Positions 20,460 through 32,494 of a DNA stretch of 64,000 bases are shown here, one piece after another. Origin of the DNA: Warburgia ugandensis (taxonomy: Eukaryota > Streptophyta > Magnoliopsida > Canellales > Canellaceae); NCBI GenBank assembly GCA_035236585.1, contig CP141135.1, forward strand, positions 4,250,001 through 4,314,000, read 5' to 3'. The notes beneath the pieces are model-generated. The model did not search any database. It was not told the origin of the DNA and was given only the letters and a program-made list of their open reading frames with translations. Position 1 is the first letter of the stretch. The number at the start of each line of letters is the position of its first letter. The position numbers were made by a program, and so were the translations under genes.

Positions 20460-21387
20460 ATTAACATACAATATAGGCAAAGATAACCATTTTGGCTCCT
20501 TGCATTCTCTCATTGTTTTCATACTGTGCTCTTGATGACGCATTCAATTTGTTCTTTCTGATGGAACAACAATTTCATCAAACAAATGGAAATGTGGCTT
20601 TTGGAATGAAGTTATAAAAACAAAGGGAGGGAACTATATATGAATAAATAAATAAATTTACCACAATAAAAGTCCCCACATTAATTTTGTCAAAAAATAA
20701 TATGAAAATATTTGCTAAACTTTTTAATGGCTTGTAACCACAGCTGTACTTCTGTTTCGGTGGCCTATCTGTTTCTTTTACAGGAGTGGGACGAACCTAC
20801 CTGTTTTCCATTTGATCTGGTTCTCCATTTTGCTACTGTATGATTAATATCATCACTTCAAACTTCCCGTTTAACCACAAATCCTACTCTTAGGTTTATT
20901 GACGTTGATTAAGGTTCAATTTTCTTTGAACAAGCTAATAACCATTTATAATCTGACATGGTTGACAAATAAAAAGAAATTATATATTGAAACAAGTGGG
21001 CTATAGATACCTATTTTAAGTGTCGATCGGATTTTCTTAACTTGATGAAGGATTATTATTAATTAAGATATCCATAGGAGTAGAGATTGGCCCCAGAAAA
21101 AACAATGGCTGCAAACTCCTCAGTTGCCTGAGCACTGCACGCAACGAAGCTAATCGTATCTCACATTTCAGTAAAGATGGCATCAAAATGCAAGTTCCCA
21201 TGTCATTTCTGCATTGACCAATTTAGTCATAATCTATATCCTTCAATAGACATGTGGCACATTGGAAGTGCTATTGACTTCCCTTCTGTTTCGGTTATAA
21301 GGTTACTGGTAGATTGTAAGGATGATCCTCCCTCAGGACTTGGCAGATTTCACGTATAATTGAAAAACTGGCCATTTATGTTGAATT
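20460..21387. other. Intergenic DNA, no gene seen
   Basis: AT-rich; short unrelated frames only. Confidence 0.4.
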
Positions 21388-21541
21388 AAAAGGGTAGTTC
21401 TGGTGAACGAGGTTCCTGCATATGCGGTATCTAGGAATGGGTGAACCACATAGCCTTACCTTGCATTTTACGAGAGGCTGTTCTCATACCTTGAACCTGT
21501 GACCTCAAGGTCACACTACGACAACTCTACCATTGCGATAG
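21388..21541 (-). mobile_element. Au SINE, diverged copy
   Basis: Plus-strand reading AAAAGGGTAGTTCTGGTGAA, then ACCTTGCATTTTACGAGAGG, then GACCTCAAGGTCACACTACG and ACCATTGCGATAGG. A short internal segment around GGACCACAAGGGCC is shortened. Target duplication not recognisable. Confidence 0.85.
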
Positions 21542-21892
21542 GTAAAACAGTTCTTATAGTATTTTGTTTAGCACGTGGAGCAAAAGTTTCTTGAAAATTT
21601 ATACCTGTTTGCTGTGAGAAACCTTTTAGCCGCCTTACCTACCATCAACTATGATCCGAGAGAGATCGACTATGTGAAAAGTCATTGTTGAGATCCAGGG
21701 CAACGCTCGATTTTGGACCAAGCAGGCAGATCTGTGCTGATCCATTGGGTCAAACTTCCAGACCTTTGAATTAATATATCAGAGAGAATAACATTTGAAT
21801 TTCTTTCTTGGGGTGGCAGAAGAAATCATAACCACCCTTATTTTCTCCAAAGTGGGTATGTACTTAGCTAGATGCTCATGCGTTTGCTTAGA

Positions 21893-22062
21893 AGGGGAGC
21901 CTTGGCGCAACGGTAGAGTTGTCGTCGTGTGACCTTGATGTCACAGGATGTGGAAACAGCCTCTTACTAAATACAAGGTAAGACTGCGTACTATTGACCC
22001 TTGTGGTCCGCCCCTTCTCCGAATCCCACATATGCGGGAGTTTCATGCACCTGAACTGCCCT
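21893..22062 (+). mobile_element. Au SINE, full length
   Basis: AGGGGAGCCTTGGCGCAACG, then GACCTTGATGTCACAGG, then GTCCGCCCCTTCTCCGAAT and CATGCACCTGAACTGCCC. A few bases are lost at the box B end (ACAGGATGTGG). The flanking sequences are only loosely similar, so the target duplication has decayed. Confidence 0.9.
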
Positions 22063-22473
22063 GCGATGCACTTGCTCGGAAAAATAAGGCTAGGAGAACT
22101 ACAAAGTGGTACTCGCTACTCATCCAAGGATGCAAACCATTTATTTGCTAAGCTTCCACTTATATGGGCCATTTACCAATTCAACCCTACAAGTCCAGGC
22201 TTGCCACAATAGTCGATCTTCACAAGTCAAAGCCTCACAAATCAAAGCTAAAAAGTCACCCCTCATCAATCACAAAGCCAGCAAAGAAAAGCTTCGGATC
22301 ATTGAAAGCTTTTACTCCTATGAAGTCAAAGAACGTGCACATGCGTGGAGTCTCAGATGGATTTATTGACGGAATTGAATTCAAAGAAAGAAAGAGAGAG
22401 AGACAAAAACAAGCATTATTTTGAATAATGCATACTTTAGCTTTCAGACTTTGCACATGAGGGCCTGTTAGTG

Positions 22474-22655
22474 AAGACAGAATTGAATTCTGTGGTGGAT
22501 TCTACCCCTTCTGTTGAACTTGCTGTTCTATTCATCTGTTGATGGAATCTACCATGTCAATGGCTTCGCATAGGTACAAAGCAATGTGGTGGACTTCACC
22601 TACATATGAACTAAAAAGAAGGTGGAATCCACCACAGAATTCAATTCCATTGTCT
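22474..22655. mobile_element. MITE-like element with about 35 bp terminal inverted repeats
   Basis: The left end (22474-22512) contains GAATTGAATTCTGTGGTGGA; the right end (22616-22655) contains TCCACCACAGAATTCAATTC, its inverse complement, and the pairing extends outward to AAGACA/TGTCT and inward to CCTTCT/AGAAGG. With a 182 bp total length and no coding capacity, this is the form of a small non-autonomous DNA transposon. The superfamily is unknown; no clear target duplication is seen. Confidence 0.75.
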
Positions 22656-22659
22656 CCAC

Positions 22660-23965
22660 CCGTTGAGTCTATATCAGTTAGATTGAGACTTCATCTTGCT
22701 GTTGTTTTCTGGTAGTTGTTATTGTACAAGATGTGAGAAACCGGACAAGGAATATTTGCTTTCATTTATTGTATCCACCGACCAGAAAATGTGGTCGACT
22801 ACTTGATGATCAATATATACTCTTGGGTCCACCATTTTGTATCTGAGTCTAATCTAGATCATTTATCTGGTCAGCCCATAAGATGACCCCTATGATCAAT
22901 AGCCTAAAGTCAAGGACTCAAAGGGGATCCTTCTGGAAGATTAACACTCAAAAATCAACAATTTTGCTTCTCTTGGTGCAAATCTTAAGTAATGGCGCCT
23001 GCTTGATCAAAGGCTAAGTTTAACCGATCACGGTAGGACCACCGACAATGGACTGGATTTCTGGTCGATCAAGGACTACATTAATGAAGTTAAATGTAAA
23101 GAAAGGCCCACGTTGCATTGCATTTATAAGAAACATTAAATCCTGACCTCTGATAGTTTCTGAATCTGGGAACCATTGCATCTTTCAATCAACATCATAA
23201 AGTTTGAACGAGTCCCACGCCGTAATTGGTGGTGTTTCGGCCCGGATCATTGAATATTGTGTGTAAACGGAAATTGATTCTAAGGAACGAGGAAAATGAA
23301 AGAGGATGATGGATAGTTAGCCGGAAAGTGAAATCCAACGGCTTGGATGGTTTCCGTCCTCAATGTGGAGGCATCATCTGCATGGAGCCCATCTAGAAAT
23401 TGTAGACCCCACAATTCATGGACCTCAGTACAAAGAATCAAAACGTGAAATGACTGCTGATTATTAGGCATGTGGTCAGATGGGTTTTTGCCGATTACAA
23501 TATGGACTCTTGATCTAGTTTGATTCAACCATCCAGATGAGCATTAAAGAGATGGTTAGCATCCTCTAGATCAGATAATTGGTGGACACTGGACATTAGC
23601 ACGACAAGGGAATGAATTAATGAAAATGAGGGGAGTTATGGACGTCATCTACGATTAATTAGTAAGACTGATCAGAAAGATCGTAACATCTTGGTGCATC
23701 TAAAGTCTATTACAAATTTCAAAACAATAATATAGATAAATTATGGTTACTTCGGCGTAGTGAGATTTGATTTACTAATTTTCTACAGAGAATTTCTGCC
23801 GTTGATTGCTAATGATCGAATATCGTGAATCAGATCTCCATTATATATGCGGTAACGTCTGTACGACTATAGCCCAGTCGAATAAGTTCAAGTGGCCGTA
23901 GATTTTAGTACCATTTTTAACTTATGCTAAACTATTCAAACTACTGATATACATTGAAATAAACA
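22660..23965. other. Intergenic DNA, no gene seen
   Basis: No recognisable coding region or repeat boundary. A GA microsatellite follows at 23969. Confidence 0.4.
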
Positions 23966-23966
23966 G

Positions 23967-23968
<2 letters not shown>

Positions 23969-24010
<42 letters not shown>
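23969..24010. repeat. (GA)n microsatellite
   Basis: About 21 units ending in GAGATGG. The ATG that follows opens no DC1 frame; the DC1 remnant begins about 580 bp further on. Confidence 0.95.
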
Positions 24011-24014
<4 letters not shown>

Positions 24015-24593
24015 TTGTCCCGGATTTGCATTTCAAAGCTCGTGACCAAGGCTTATAGGCTCCAAGTAAAGCCTATTTAGCCCGTGAATATAGCCTGAGC
24101 GACTTAAGCCCGTGTTCTTGAATCTTTGAAGTAAGACCCGATTCCAGAAAACCTAGTTTCTAGAGAATTCCTTGAAAATATCTAAATCTTATATATTAGA
24201 CTAAAATACTGTAGGCAAATGGTAGATTAGTTTAGAAAGAGTAAGAGGGTTTTGGAAGATAATTTAGACCGTTAATGTAATGACACATATAATGATCTTA
24301 GTCATCCATTGAAGAGGTAGATGAAGGAGAACAAGTATTAATAGGAGTTGACTCCTCATTTATAACTCCAACCAACTCATTGCTCAGTTGAGTTTCAATA
24401 AAGGATAACAAGTTCTATGAGTAAGTATTTTCTTGAGTTATCATCGTTCTATTTTTTAGTTCTCTCATCGTTCTAGTGGGTGAGTGAGTATAACCCTATC
24501 ATGTGAGAGTGGAAGTGGAATGTTGACTTCTACTTTACAAAGGAGTTGTTCACAAGTGCTCCTTTTAGTAAAGAAAAACTGCAATCCTACGAC

Positions 24594-25080
24594 AGTGCAT
24601 CAACACTTCAGCCACCCACATCCCTTGGCATTACACCATGTTCAACATGGAACACTCTGCATTGCTCAGCTTGTGAATGTCCCCGTTCAGGGCTGCACTC
24701 CCAGAAACTTCTCGATTCATGAAAATCGTGCTGAAATCAACAATTGAATTCAACACGCTGCCCACCCTAAACACCATCTCACTCTCATCCCCTCCTTGCA
24801 TGTGGGGCTATTGTAGATCATTTTCCCTCTCTTGTGCCTTTTATCAATTCCATCTTCATGTCCATTGTGCCTTATTGCCACATAAAATTGATCGGCGAGT
24901 GCATCCTCATCCTCTAGTGCTCACACATGGTGGTTAAAATGATGGAGCAGTGACTTAGTATGTGATGTTTTGCAATGAATGCATGGACCCCAAGCACTGC
25001 AGGTTCTACTATTGCACTAGGTGTGACTTTGGTGCGCACTTGGATTGCACCGTTCGCCATGACTACAAAGGCCTAGTAAA
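24594..25080 (+). pseudogene. DC1 domain gene fragment, broken
   Basis: Reads, across several frames, CATCAACACTTCAGCCACCC (QHFSHPHP) and then the coding equivalents of CIAQLVNVPVQ, ENRAEINN, GYCRSFSLSCAFYQFHLHVHC, and finally MDPKHCRFYYCTRCDFGAHL DCT near 25000-25060. The last segment is a clear DC1 half-motif. Frames change at least twice and there is no continuous start-to-stop frame. The nucleotide sequence is close to the paralogue at 29680, so this is a decayed duplicate. Confidence 0.85.
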
Positions 25081-25099
25081 ACCACTGATCCATATGAGC

Positions 25100-25545
25100 A
25101 CAAACAATCAATAACGCAATCGCAAGGTTTGAACAACTCAAACTGCAGGAATAGCTAGAGAAGGAAGGAATAGAGAGATTTTTTTGCACAGTTAATGCCG
25201 CGTATTGATGTTACTAGCTTCATATAATGATTTCATATAAACAAAATTAATGTTTTTTCTTGTAAGGTCGGATTATGCGTCCTGGGAATGAGATCAAGAA
25301 GATTGTTATTATGGTAAGGCCTAGATCTTGGGATCCATGTTCCTCTTTTCTTTCATGTAATAAATGATCCTGTTTACCGAGGGATGTTTTTTGAATAATA
25401 AAATTTCTAAGGATTTCAATGGATAATCTTGAAACAAGCTCTTAGTTCTATGTTCTTTTCTTTCCTAGGATTGGAAATCTTATGGATCTCATAAGTAAAG
25501 AGAAGACTATATATGAGAAGTCTAGCGGAACTCAAAGTTCTTGTT
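25100..25545. other. Intergenic DNA, no gene seen
   Basis: AT-rich 3' flank of the dead DC1 copy. Confidence 0.35.
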
Positions 25546-25731
25546 AGCAAGTTGCAGGCACTTCTACTTTTGGCATATAAGAATCCCCCACCACCAAAGG
25601 CGCCACATAATGTCACAGCAAGTTTGTCTAGCAGGTGGTATCAAAGTCCTACCACCCAGAAGTGGGGCCCACAACAAAAATCCTAGTCCCAAGAGAAATT
25701 TATTTACAAAAAAATGCAAATTGTTGGACAT

Positions 25732-25840
25732 GAGGTTCCACCACAAAAATAGACCAAATTTGTCTAGTAGGTGGTATTGAGGTTCCACCACAAAAATAGG
25801 CCAAATTTGCCTAGCAGGTGGCATTAAGGTTCCACCACCT
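25732..25840. repeat. 47 bp minisatellite
   Basis: Two full tandem units start at 25732 and 25779, with a partial third at 25826. Each begins GAGGTTCCACCACAAAAATA and contains TTTGTCTAG(T/C)AGGTGG. A looser related block (CTAGCAGGTGGTATCAAAG, CCTACCACC) lies upstream at about 25627-25665. The opposed CCACC and GGTGG motifs give each unit short fold-back potential. Confidence 0.85.
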
Positions 25841-25879
25841 GAGAAGTAGAGTCCAAGCTCCAGCAGGGACACACTGAGG

Positions 25880-28800
25880 AATATATTCTAAAAAAAGAAA
25901 AAGAAGAAATATCCATGCCATTAGATTTCATCCCTTCAGGTGGCCCCATGTGTCCAGTAGTTGTTAGCCATGCAATGAAAGTTATCTTGTCTGCTCTAAT
26001 CCCTAGTGGGGGGTAAATTATGACATGTCCAAATTAAGTCCAGATCTTATTCCCCTTACTTAATGCAAAAGAAGCAGGATTTCTTGCACATGCATGCATA
26101 CACATTAAATGAAACAAAGCAATCCTATCTTCACGTAAATTTTTTTTTTATGAGAAAATACAAGAACCAATATGCATCCTGTTCTCCAAGTCAATTGTTA
26201 GTAGCGGCAGTGCACCACCTCAGCAATATGAGACCTCAATATCCTAGTCCGCACATTTTTATTTATAAATGCTAGGCCCTCCCAAGAAGGGGACACAAGA
26301 GAAAATGCTACTAAAGCCTCTAAGAAGCTCTACAGCTCTAAAGAAATGGTTGTGGGAGGGTTCCAAGGTGTATTATTATTTTGCCTCTGATACTTTTCTT
26401 CAACTTCTCTCCCTTTTCTTCAATCTTAGAAATACCGGTCTTTTTCTATTAGTTCTCTAATACTCCAAAGTTGTAAGCCACTCGTCCAGTTATTATTCTC
26501 CTTACATTTTCCTACAGGAACCCTTGGGTAAATGGTAAATCTGCATAATCAACTGCATAAATCCAAAATCTTTCATGTAATTCATGCATTCACAAAAATC
26601 AAATCATAGGTTGACTCAAGTAAGATATGTTAAATTCAAGGTTCATCTTCATAGTTCTTTATTTCTAGCCTCTACCACCTGAAACCTTGGAATGGATAGG
26701 GGTTGAAAGCCATGTGAAAGAAAATGGAACAACTAGCTAGTCCTATGGACCTTTGGTCCAATAATCCCTTACCATTAGCAAGTTTCCAGTGATTAGCAAT
26801 GTTGGAGATGACCCATGATAGTGTATATATTTTCTCTTTGATTTTCTTTGCATTTCCTTATTTATATGTGTAAGAGAAGTTCAAATACATCATACTCCTC
26901 ACTTAGAATATGTTATCATACTATTCTGTCTTTAATAGTCTAGTTAAGCAATCCCTTTTAATATTTCACATACTAAGACATCACTATACCGTATGATATG
27001 TAGGGACCACTTGTGGGCCCAGTAGGTGCAACCCTAGTACTTTCTTCCCTTACTTGATAACCTAGGCAAAACCCTTATCTATGGAGAATCATGGCATAAT
27101 AATTATTCTATTTATATTTATATAATTTTCTTTTCTTTAGAGCAAGCCTAGTAAAGGACCTAAGGGTTGTGGCCTGTCAGACAACTAAGCTTACCTAACA
27201 TTGCATTTTCTTACCTGAATTCTTTTATTAGCAACACAACATTATACTTGTTAAGATAATTAGTGGGCTGGGATGGTAATATAACCCCACATGTCTACTA
27301 GAAATCTTGGTCCCCTACATCATGTTTTCTTTAGGGAGACTTGGTTAAGGACCCAAGACATGTGGCCAAACAACTAAGCCTCTTGCTGTTTATTTTCTTG
27401 AGTCTAGTTGGTTTAGAACACTTGGTAAAGGTCAGTGTAGACAAGAAACTTTGACTCTACACCAATCTTCCTAAGACTACTCTGATGAGAGCTTGCATTT
27501 AGTCTTGAACAGCTCATTTATATAAAATTTGAAAGAAAATTGAGTGGAAAGAGCTTACAATATCCAAAGCATGAAGAAAAGAAAGCAAAATCAAGAAGGT
27601 CATGTGGCCAGATTACCTAAAAGCTGTTGTAGCATCAATATGACAGGTGTCTCCTTCTACAAAGGTTCATGACATAACCACATGACCTCCAAAGTGAATA
27701 TGCTACCATAGGACTAGATGCAAGGGCATGTTCTCCCTTCTAGAAGATGATAGAAACATCTGGATGATGATGTGTTCATATAGCTACGTGATCATGGTTA
27801 TGCTATATGATGCAATAAAATAAAAGTTATACAATCACATGACCTAGATAGCTTGCAAAAAATGTAGATGTTGCAACTAGATTGGCTGAAGGTATCCTTA
27901 GCTTTGAATGTTATATAAAGGGGTACCCTTCAAGAGCAAAGGCATGCTATTCTTCTGATAAGGTTGCTTCACTTCTGAGAATCTAACTCAATAGGTTTTC
28001 ATAGCTTAAGAAGGTTGAGAAAACCCTGTTAGAGGGTGGAAGAGTAATATATCTTATCACATTACCCTTAAGGGAGTTCTAATTCAAGCTTTTGCAGAGA
28101 GGAGTCTTCTTGGACTTTAGCTATTGGTTTTATGACTTTGTGGCCTTCTTATCCTTATATCTTTGCCTAGTGAGTTATAACTTCCTTTATTTCTCTATCT
28201 AATTTCCTGCATTTAAAATAGCTTTGCAAATAGATAAGCTTTTATGATTTATTCAAAGATACATAGGGCACAAGCATCTAAGGAGCATGGAAATCGATCT
28301 CTAGCCTCATTTCGAGAGGGCCCTTTTGCCGCTAGCTTGAAGGCCTTAGCTTAGTAAGCATAGGTCACTGCCTTTTCATTTTCCAATCTTCTGATTAAAA
28401 GGCCTCAAATTGGAGGCTTATATTTGTCTGCGTAAGTTTTGACCTTTTAATGTCATGGATCTCAAACAGTCAGATCATTGAATTAATTACTCCCATTTGT
28501 GCTTCGACCAACTTATATTTTTGACTCTTCTATAGCACAAATAGTCTGGATCATTGCTGTAACAACTCCCACTTATTTTATTAGCAAGTCAATTCAACTC
28601 CAATATGGTTTAAGTTAGCTAAGTAAGCTTTTAGTACAATATAGGCAAGCTTCTTACGGCTTTAATTAAGCCAACTAGAACCAATTTTAGTCCAAACACA
28701 ATCCCAATCAACGCAAGAACAAAAACAGCCCCAACCGAATGTAATGTGGGTTATAGAGATGATAATTCACTGCAATTATCCACGGGCCAGATTGGGAGGA

Positions 28801-29545
28801 AGGAATCAGGTTTATCAGATAGATCGTGAAGGATTATTACTTTAAAAATCTAAAGAGAAATGCTACTGTAGGGTGGCATCTCTTACATAATGGGACAACC
28901 TGATGCTGATCGAAACCGTGCATCTCATTTCTTTCACAATTGATATGAACTGTTGGCACGAATTGGACAAATTGGAAATCAAACTGAAAAACTGCCTTAA
29001 ATTGAGGGCCAAATATTTAAAATCTGATATGCAATAGTTCAACCATATTCCACAGAAGCCAATACCTAAAAACTGTTAGAAAGTTCAGATCTAAAATCAG
29101 AAAATTCTATTGTTTCGGATGCCCACACCAACTCTACCGGGGGGTGCAATGATTCAGCCTGCTTATTTAATGAGACAACCATTTCTCAGGCAGGCCCATT
29201 GGTTGCAGTTCAGGTTTGATAAAGAAGGTGATTTTCCTGTGGTTACGGACGCAAAGATAAACCTTCATTGATACATAACTTACAAAGCTTCCTCTTCTGC
29301 ATAGATCTCCATTCAGCCTAAAAATAGGACCATTTTGTGTCATAGGAACGATGCTGGTTCATTGGATCAACTCTCAACTGCAACCCAAGTAATAGAATAA
29401 GGGAAAACTAGGGCTGGATATATCTCATTTATACTTAGCCGTTTCCTATAATCGCTGCTTATAATTACTTCGGTTGCTTTGGCTGTAATTTACAAAAATA
29501 GGAAAATTTTAAATATAGATATCAAATTTTAGCACTTTCTATGCC
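25880..29545. other. 3.7 kb gene-poor intergenic stretch
   Basis: No protein family, RNA gene or transposon end is recognised on either strand. A weak direct repeat is seen at about 27150-27195 and 27338-27385 (AAGGACC..AAG..TGTGGCC..ACAACTAAGC). TATATAAAGGGGTACCC at about 27912 looks promoter-like, but no gene follows. The stretch may contain an undated, decayed repeat. Confidence 0.4.
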
Positions 29546-29647
29546 TAACCTAATTAATTGCAAAATGCTAGACGGACAGACATATTTCTGATTAATTACT
29601 TGAGTAGGGTCAGTGTTGATTTTATTTATAGAAGCTATGTATGTGCA

Positions 29648-29650
<3 letters not shown>

Positions 29651-29680
<30 letters not shown>
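29651..29680. repeat. (GA)n tract abutting a DC1 start codon
   Basis: About 15 GA units run directly into the ATG at 29680, the same arrangement as at the intact DC1 gene (18119-18170). Confidence 0.95.
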
Positions 29681-29683
<3 letters not shown>

Positions 29684-30297
29684 TGTATCAACACTTCAGT
29701 CACCCACATCCATTGGCAATTTTCCATAGCAGCACTCTCCATTGCTCAGCTTGTGAACGTCCCTGTTCAGGTTCAGTGTATGGCTGCAGTCAGTGCAACT
29801 TCTTCATCCATGAAACTTGTGCTCAAATCAACAATTGGCTCGAACACTGGACCCAACCCGGACACCTTCTCACTCTCCCTCCAAAGCCTACGTACGCTGG
29901 CGGTTCCTTCTGGTGCAATGCCGGTGGTGCCATCGGTAGCCATTTCTCCTTCTCTTGTGCCTTATGCGAGTTTGTTCTACACATCAATAACACCTCTTTA
30001 CCACCAAACATCAGTCCGAGAGGCCATCGTCAATATCCAACGTTCATGAATGGTCTTCAATCTGATCCATCAATGAGTTACACATGCAACTTTTGCAACA
30101 AACAAATGGACCCCAGACACTGGATCTATAATTTCAGTCCATATAACGGTAACGGCTGTAATCGCGAGCGGTGGACAACATTATCACGAGGATTAACTGG
30201 TTTGCCGCAAGTCAAGCTAGAGGACGATATTGAAAGGGAGATAAGGAAAAGATTAGCGAAGCGATTGTCCCGCATTGAGATTAATAGCTTGATATGA
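29680..30297 (+). CDS. Eroded DC1 domain protein, open frame of 205 aa
   Basis: Open from the ATG after the GA tract: MVYQHFSHPHPLAIF, then a good first DC1 unit (CSACERPC, CSQCNFFIHETC, residues about 5-60). The second unit has lost metal ligands: CNAGGAIGS replaces the usual CxxCG, and LHINNTS replaces LHxxC. The third unit begins CNFCNKQMDPRHWIY and then diverges into an unrelated 65-residue tail with a charged helix-like end. The frame is continuous but the zinc sites of units two and three are not complete, so it is either a truncated gene or a recent pseudogene. Closest relatives in the window are 24594-25080 and 31709-31955. Confidence 0.6.
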
Positions 30298-30581
30298 TTA
30301 TTTTGTTTACTTAGCATTTCATACAAAATGGTCTCGAGATGCAAAGTGTGTTAGGCTCATGTACTGTCTTTGGTTTTGTGCAATCTATAAATCTTGTTTA
30401 CCCAGAGAAACAACAGTGTTTGCATTGTTTTTTACTTAAAAAATGGTAAAATTCTCAAGCATTAAGCTGCAATTGGTAGCTTTCATCACTTCGTCATGGT
30501 TTATTTTTGTCGTGATTTTATCAGAAAACAGAAGCCAAATAAATGGGCATTTTTAAGCCCTTATAGTCCCATCATGTACAT

Positions 30582-30756
30582 AAAGGGCTGCCCTGATGCA
30601 CTAAGCTCCTGTCTATGCAGGGTCCAGGGAAGTGGCAGACCACAAGGGTCTGTAGTACGCAGCCTTACCTTGCATTTTTGTCAAAGGCTGTTTCCACACC
30701 TTAAACCCATGACCTCAAGGTCACATGAGGACAACTTTACTATTGCGCCAAAGCTC
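30582..30756 (-). mobile_element. Au SINE with perfect 16 bp target-site duplication
   Basis: Plus-strand reading AAAGGGCTGCCCTGATGCAC to TATTGCGCCAAAGCTC. The duplication GTCCCATCATGTACAT lies at 30566-30581 and 30757-30772. It sits about 280 bp downstream of the eroded DC1 frame. Confidence 0.96.
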
Positions 30757-30779
30757 GTCCCATCATGTACATCTCAACA

Positions 30780-31700
30780 AAAATATTAGCTGTTGAAAGT
30801 GGAGGACTAGTTTTCAAGAATCCAAGCCATTGATTTCGTAAATCTTGCTATGCGTGGATGATCTTGACAGACCAAAATCTTTCATCAATGGACGAATCTA
30901 AGGGCTTGATTTATGAATGTGAATTCAGAAGTGCATTCCTCAATTGAATAAGAAATATAAACCCAACACAGAATTCAATTCCATCTTGACTTACACCCCC
31001 TTATTTGATGACTTTAAGTACTCGCTTCAATATTCTAATTGATGTGGTACGTGGGCTCATCCACACAATTGACTTCCAAGTAAATGGTTTTGATAACTGA
31101 TCAAACAAACACCCACTTGTACTACGCCAACTCATATTCTTCCATAGTAAAATATGGCATCCATTATATACTACCTACGAATATGAAGTCGCCTGTTAAG
31201 ACTCTCTTGATGGTTTATTTCAGTATACCCCAACTTGTTAGAGAGTCAACTCTTTTGTATTGGCGAGTCAACTCAACTCTGATCTGTATCTTAAAATGAG
31301 CCCACCTCTAACTCAATAAGATGGGCTTTCTAAGAAGCCGATCGACGATTAAAAATGAATAGTACAGCTGAAAACCTGCCCCAAGTTACGGGTCAAATCT
31401 TTAAGGAATGATCAGAAATGCAGATTTTAACCAATCTTGATCAATATTCCTTTGATGATTGACCGACCGACTGAGTTGGGGGCCCAGTCAAGGATGTCAA
31501 CTGTTGGTCGAGCAAAGAAGAAATAGAGCTCCTACCCTTTATCTACCGTTAGATTTCATTGCAGCTCAATCGAACCGCTGGATCCAAAAGTTTGATAATG
31601 ATCTGGATCAATTATCTATTAGCATTCATAATATTGTTACCCAGAAGATCACGTGTAACAAGGATATCTAGCATAGCTACATACACATTTCAAGTTCAGA
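30780..31700. other. Intergenic DNA, no gene seen
   Basis: ACACAGAATTCAATTCCATC at 30969-30988 resembles one terminal repeat of the MITE at 22474, without a matching opposite end. Nothing else recognised. Confidence 0.35.
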
Positions 31701-31708
31701 GGGAGAGA

Positions 31709-31955
31709 ATGAAACATTTCAGTCATCCCCAACAAGGATATCCGGGTTCAGTTTATTTCTGTAACCTCTGCAACTACTTCCTCCACAAACAATGTGCTCA
31801 AATGAACCGTTGGTTCAACCACCCGGCCCACCCTCAACACCACCTCACTCTCCTGCCCAGAATAAAAAAAAACAGCGATTCTGGTGTAATGCTTGTGTTG
31901 CAATTGGCCACTGCAATCCAATCGTTGACACTGTCAATGCAGCCATGAATGATCG
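31709..31955 (+). pseudogene. DC1 domain gene fragment
   Basis: Starts ATGAAACATTTCAGTCATCC (MKHFSHP), continues GSVYFCNLCNYFLHKQCAQMN (one half-motif), RWFNHPAHPQHHLTLLP, then shifts frame at an A-run before FWCNACVAIGHCNP. About 80 residues of one and a half DC1 units remain. The expected first Cys pair is deleted. It is a dead fourth member of the cluster. Confidence 0.85.
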
Positions 31956-31999
31956 GGTAGCTCCGCTTAAGCTGATTTGGAAAAGACGGAAGCAGCTTG

Positions 32000-32490
32000 A
32001 TTTTGTGAGGTAGAACGATGGTGTAGTTACAATTGTAAGCATCACTCGGTGATAATCAACTAAGCTCTTGAATTTTCTTGTTTTGCTGTAATGAATATAA
32101 GCTTATTTATTGGCAACAGCGTCTAGAGTGGCTGGTTGCAGACAACTTGCCATCTCTCTCAAAATACACTTGGTTGCAGGTTTGAGCGATTGGATTTAGG
32201 AAAGTGTGTAAATTATTTGCTTTGTAAATCTTTGTCTGTACCAATAGAAAAGAAAAAAAATGTTTCTTACCATGGTAAACAATGCTACTTGTTTCCTTTG
32301 TTCACTGTCTTCATGTTTTTTCTGTGCTGGATGCCATATTTTTCTTTTGACAGAGAGACTGGACATAAGCACGAGTCGAGGCTATTTGTTTAATGATACA
32401 GGCAATTTATCTGGCTGGCTGATCCATGCACCTTTGGATCAAACCCATTTTTGTATTTGTAAGACATGCTGTTCTTGTGGTGCAAGCACA
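32000..32490. other. Intergenic DNA, no gene seen
   Basis: No recognisable feature between the last DC1 fragment and the split SINE. Confidence 0.35.
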
Positions 32491-32494
32491 TGTC

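Noticed and set aside
22106-22424. Overlapping plus-strand frames of 86-87 codons
   Set aside because: Frames overlap each other with no domain; they run into SINE and MITE flanks.
23280-23528. 82-codon minus-strand frame
   Set aside because: No domain, no start context; nearby sequence looks like ordinary noncoding DNA.
25732-25840. CRISPR-like spaced repeats
   Set aside because: Units are directly adjacent without spacers, in a plant nuclear context; it is a minisatellite.
25564-25872. 102-codon minus-strand frame rich in Trp and Leu
   Set aside because: Produced by the 47 bp minisatellite staying open in one frame; not a gene.
27150-27385. Imperfect direct repeat suggestive of a terminal duplication
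   Set aside because: Similarity limited to about 30 scattered positions, no defined ends, and nothing coding between.
27912-27930. Promoter (TATATAAAGGGGTACCC)
   Set aside because: No gene or transcript-like sequence follows; a TATA-like string alone is not enough.
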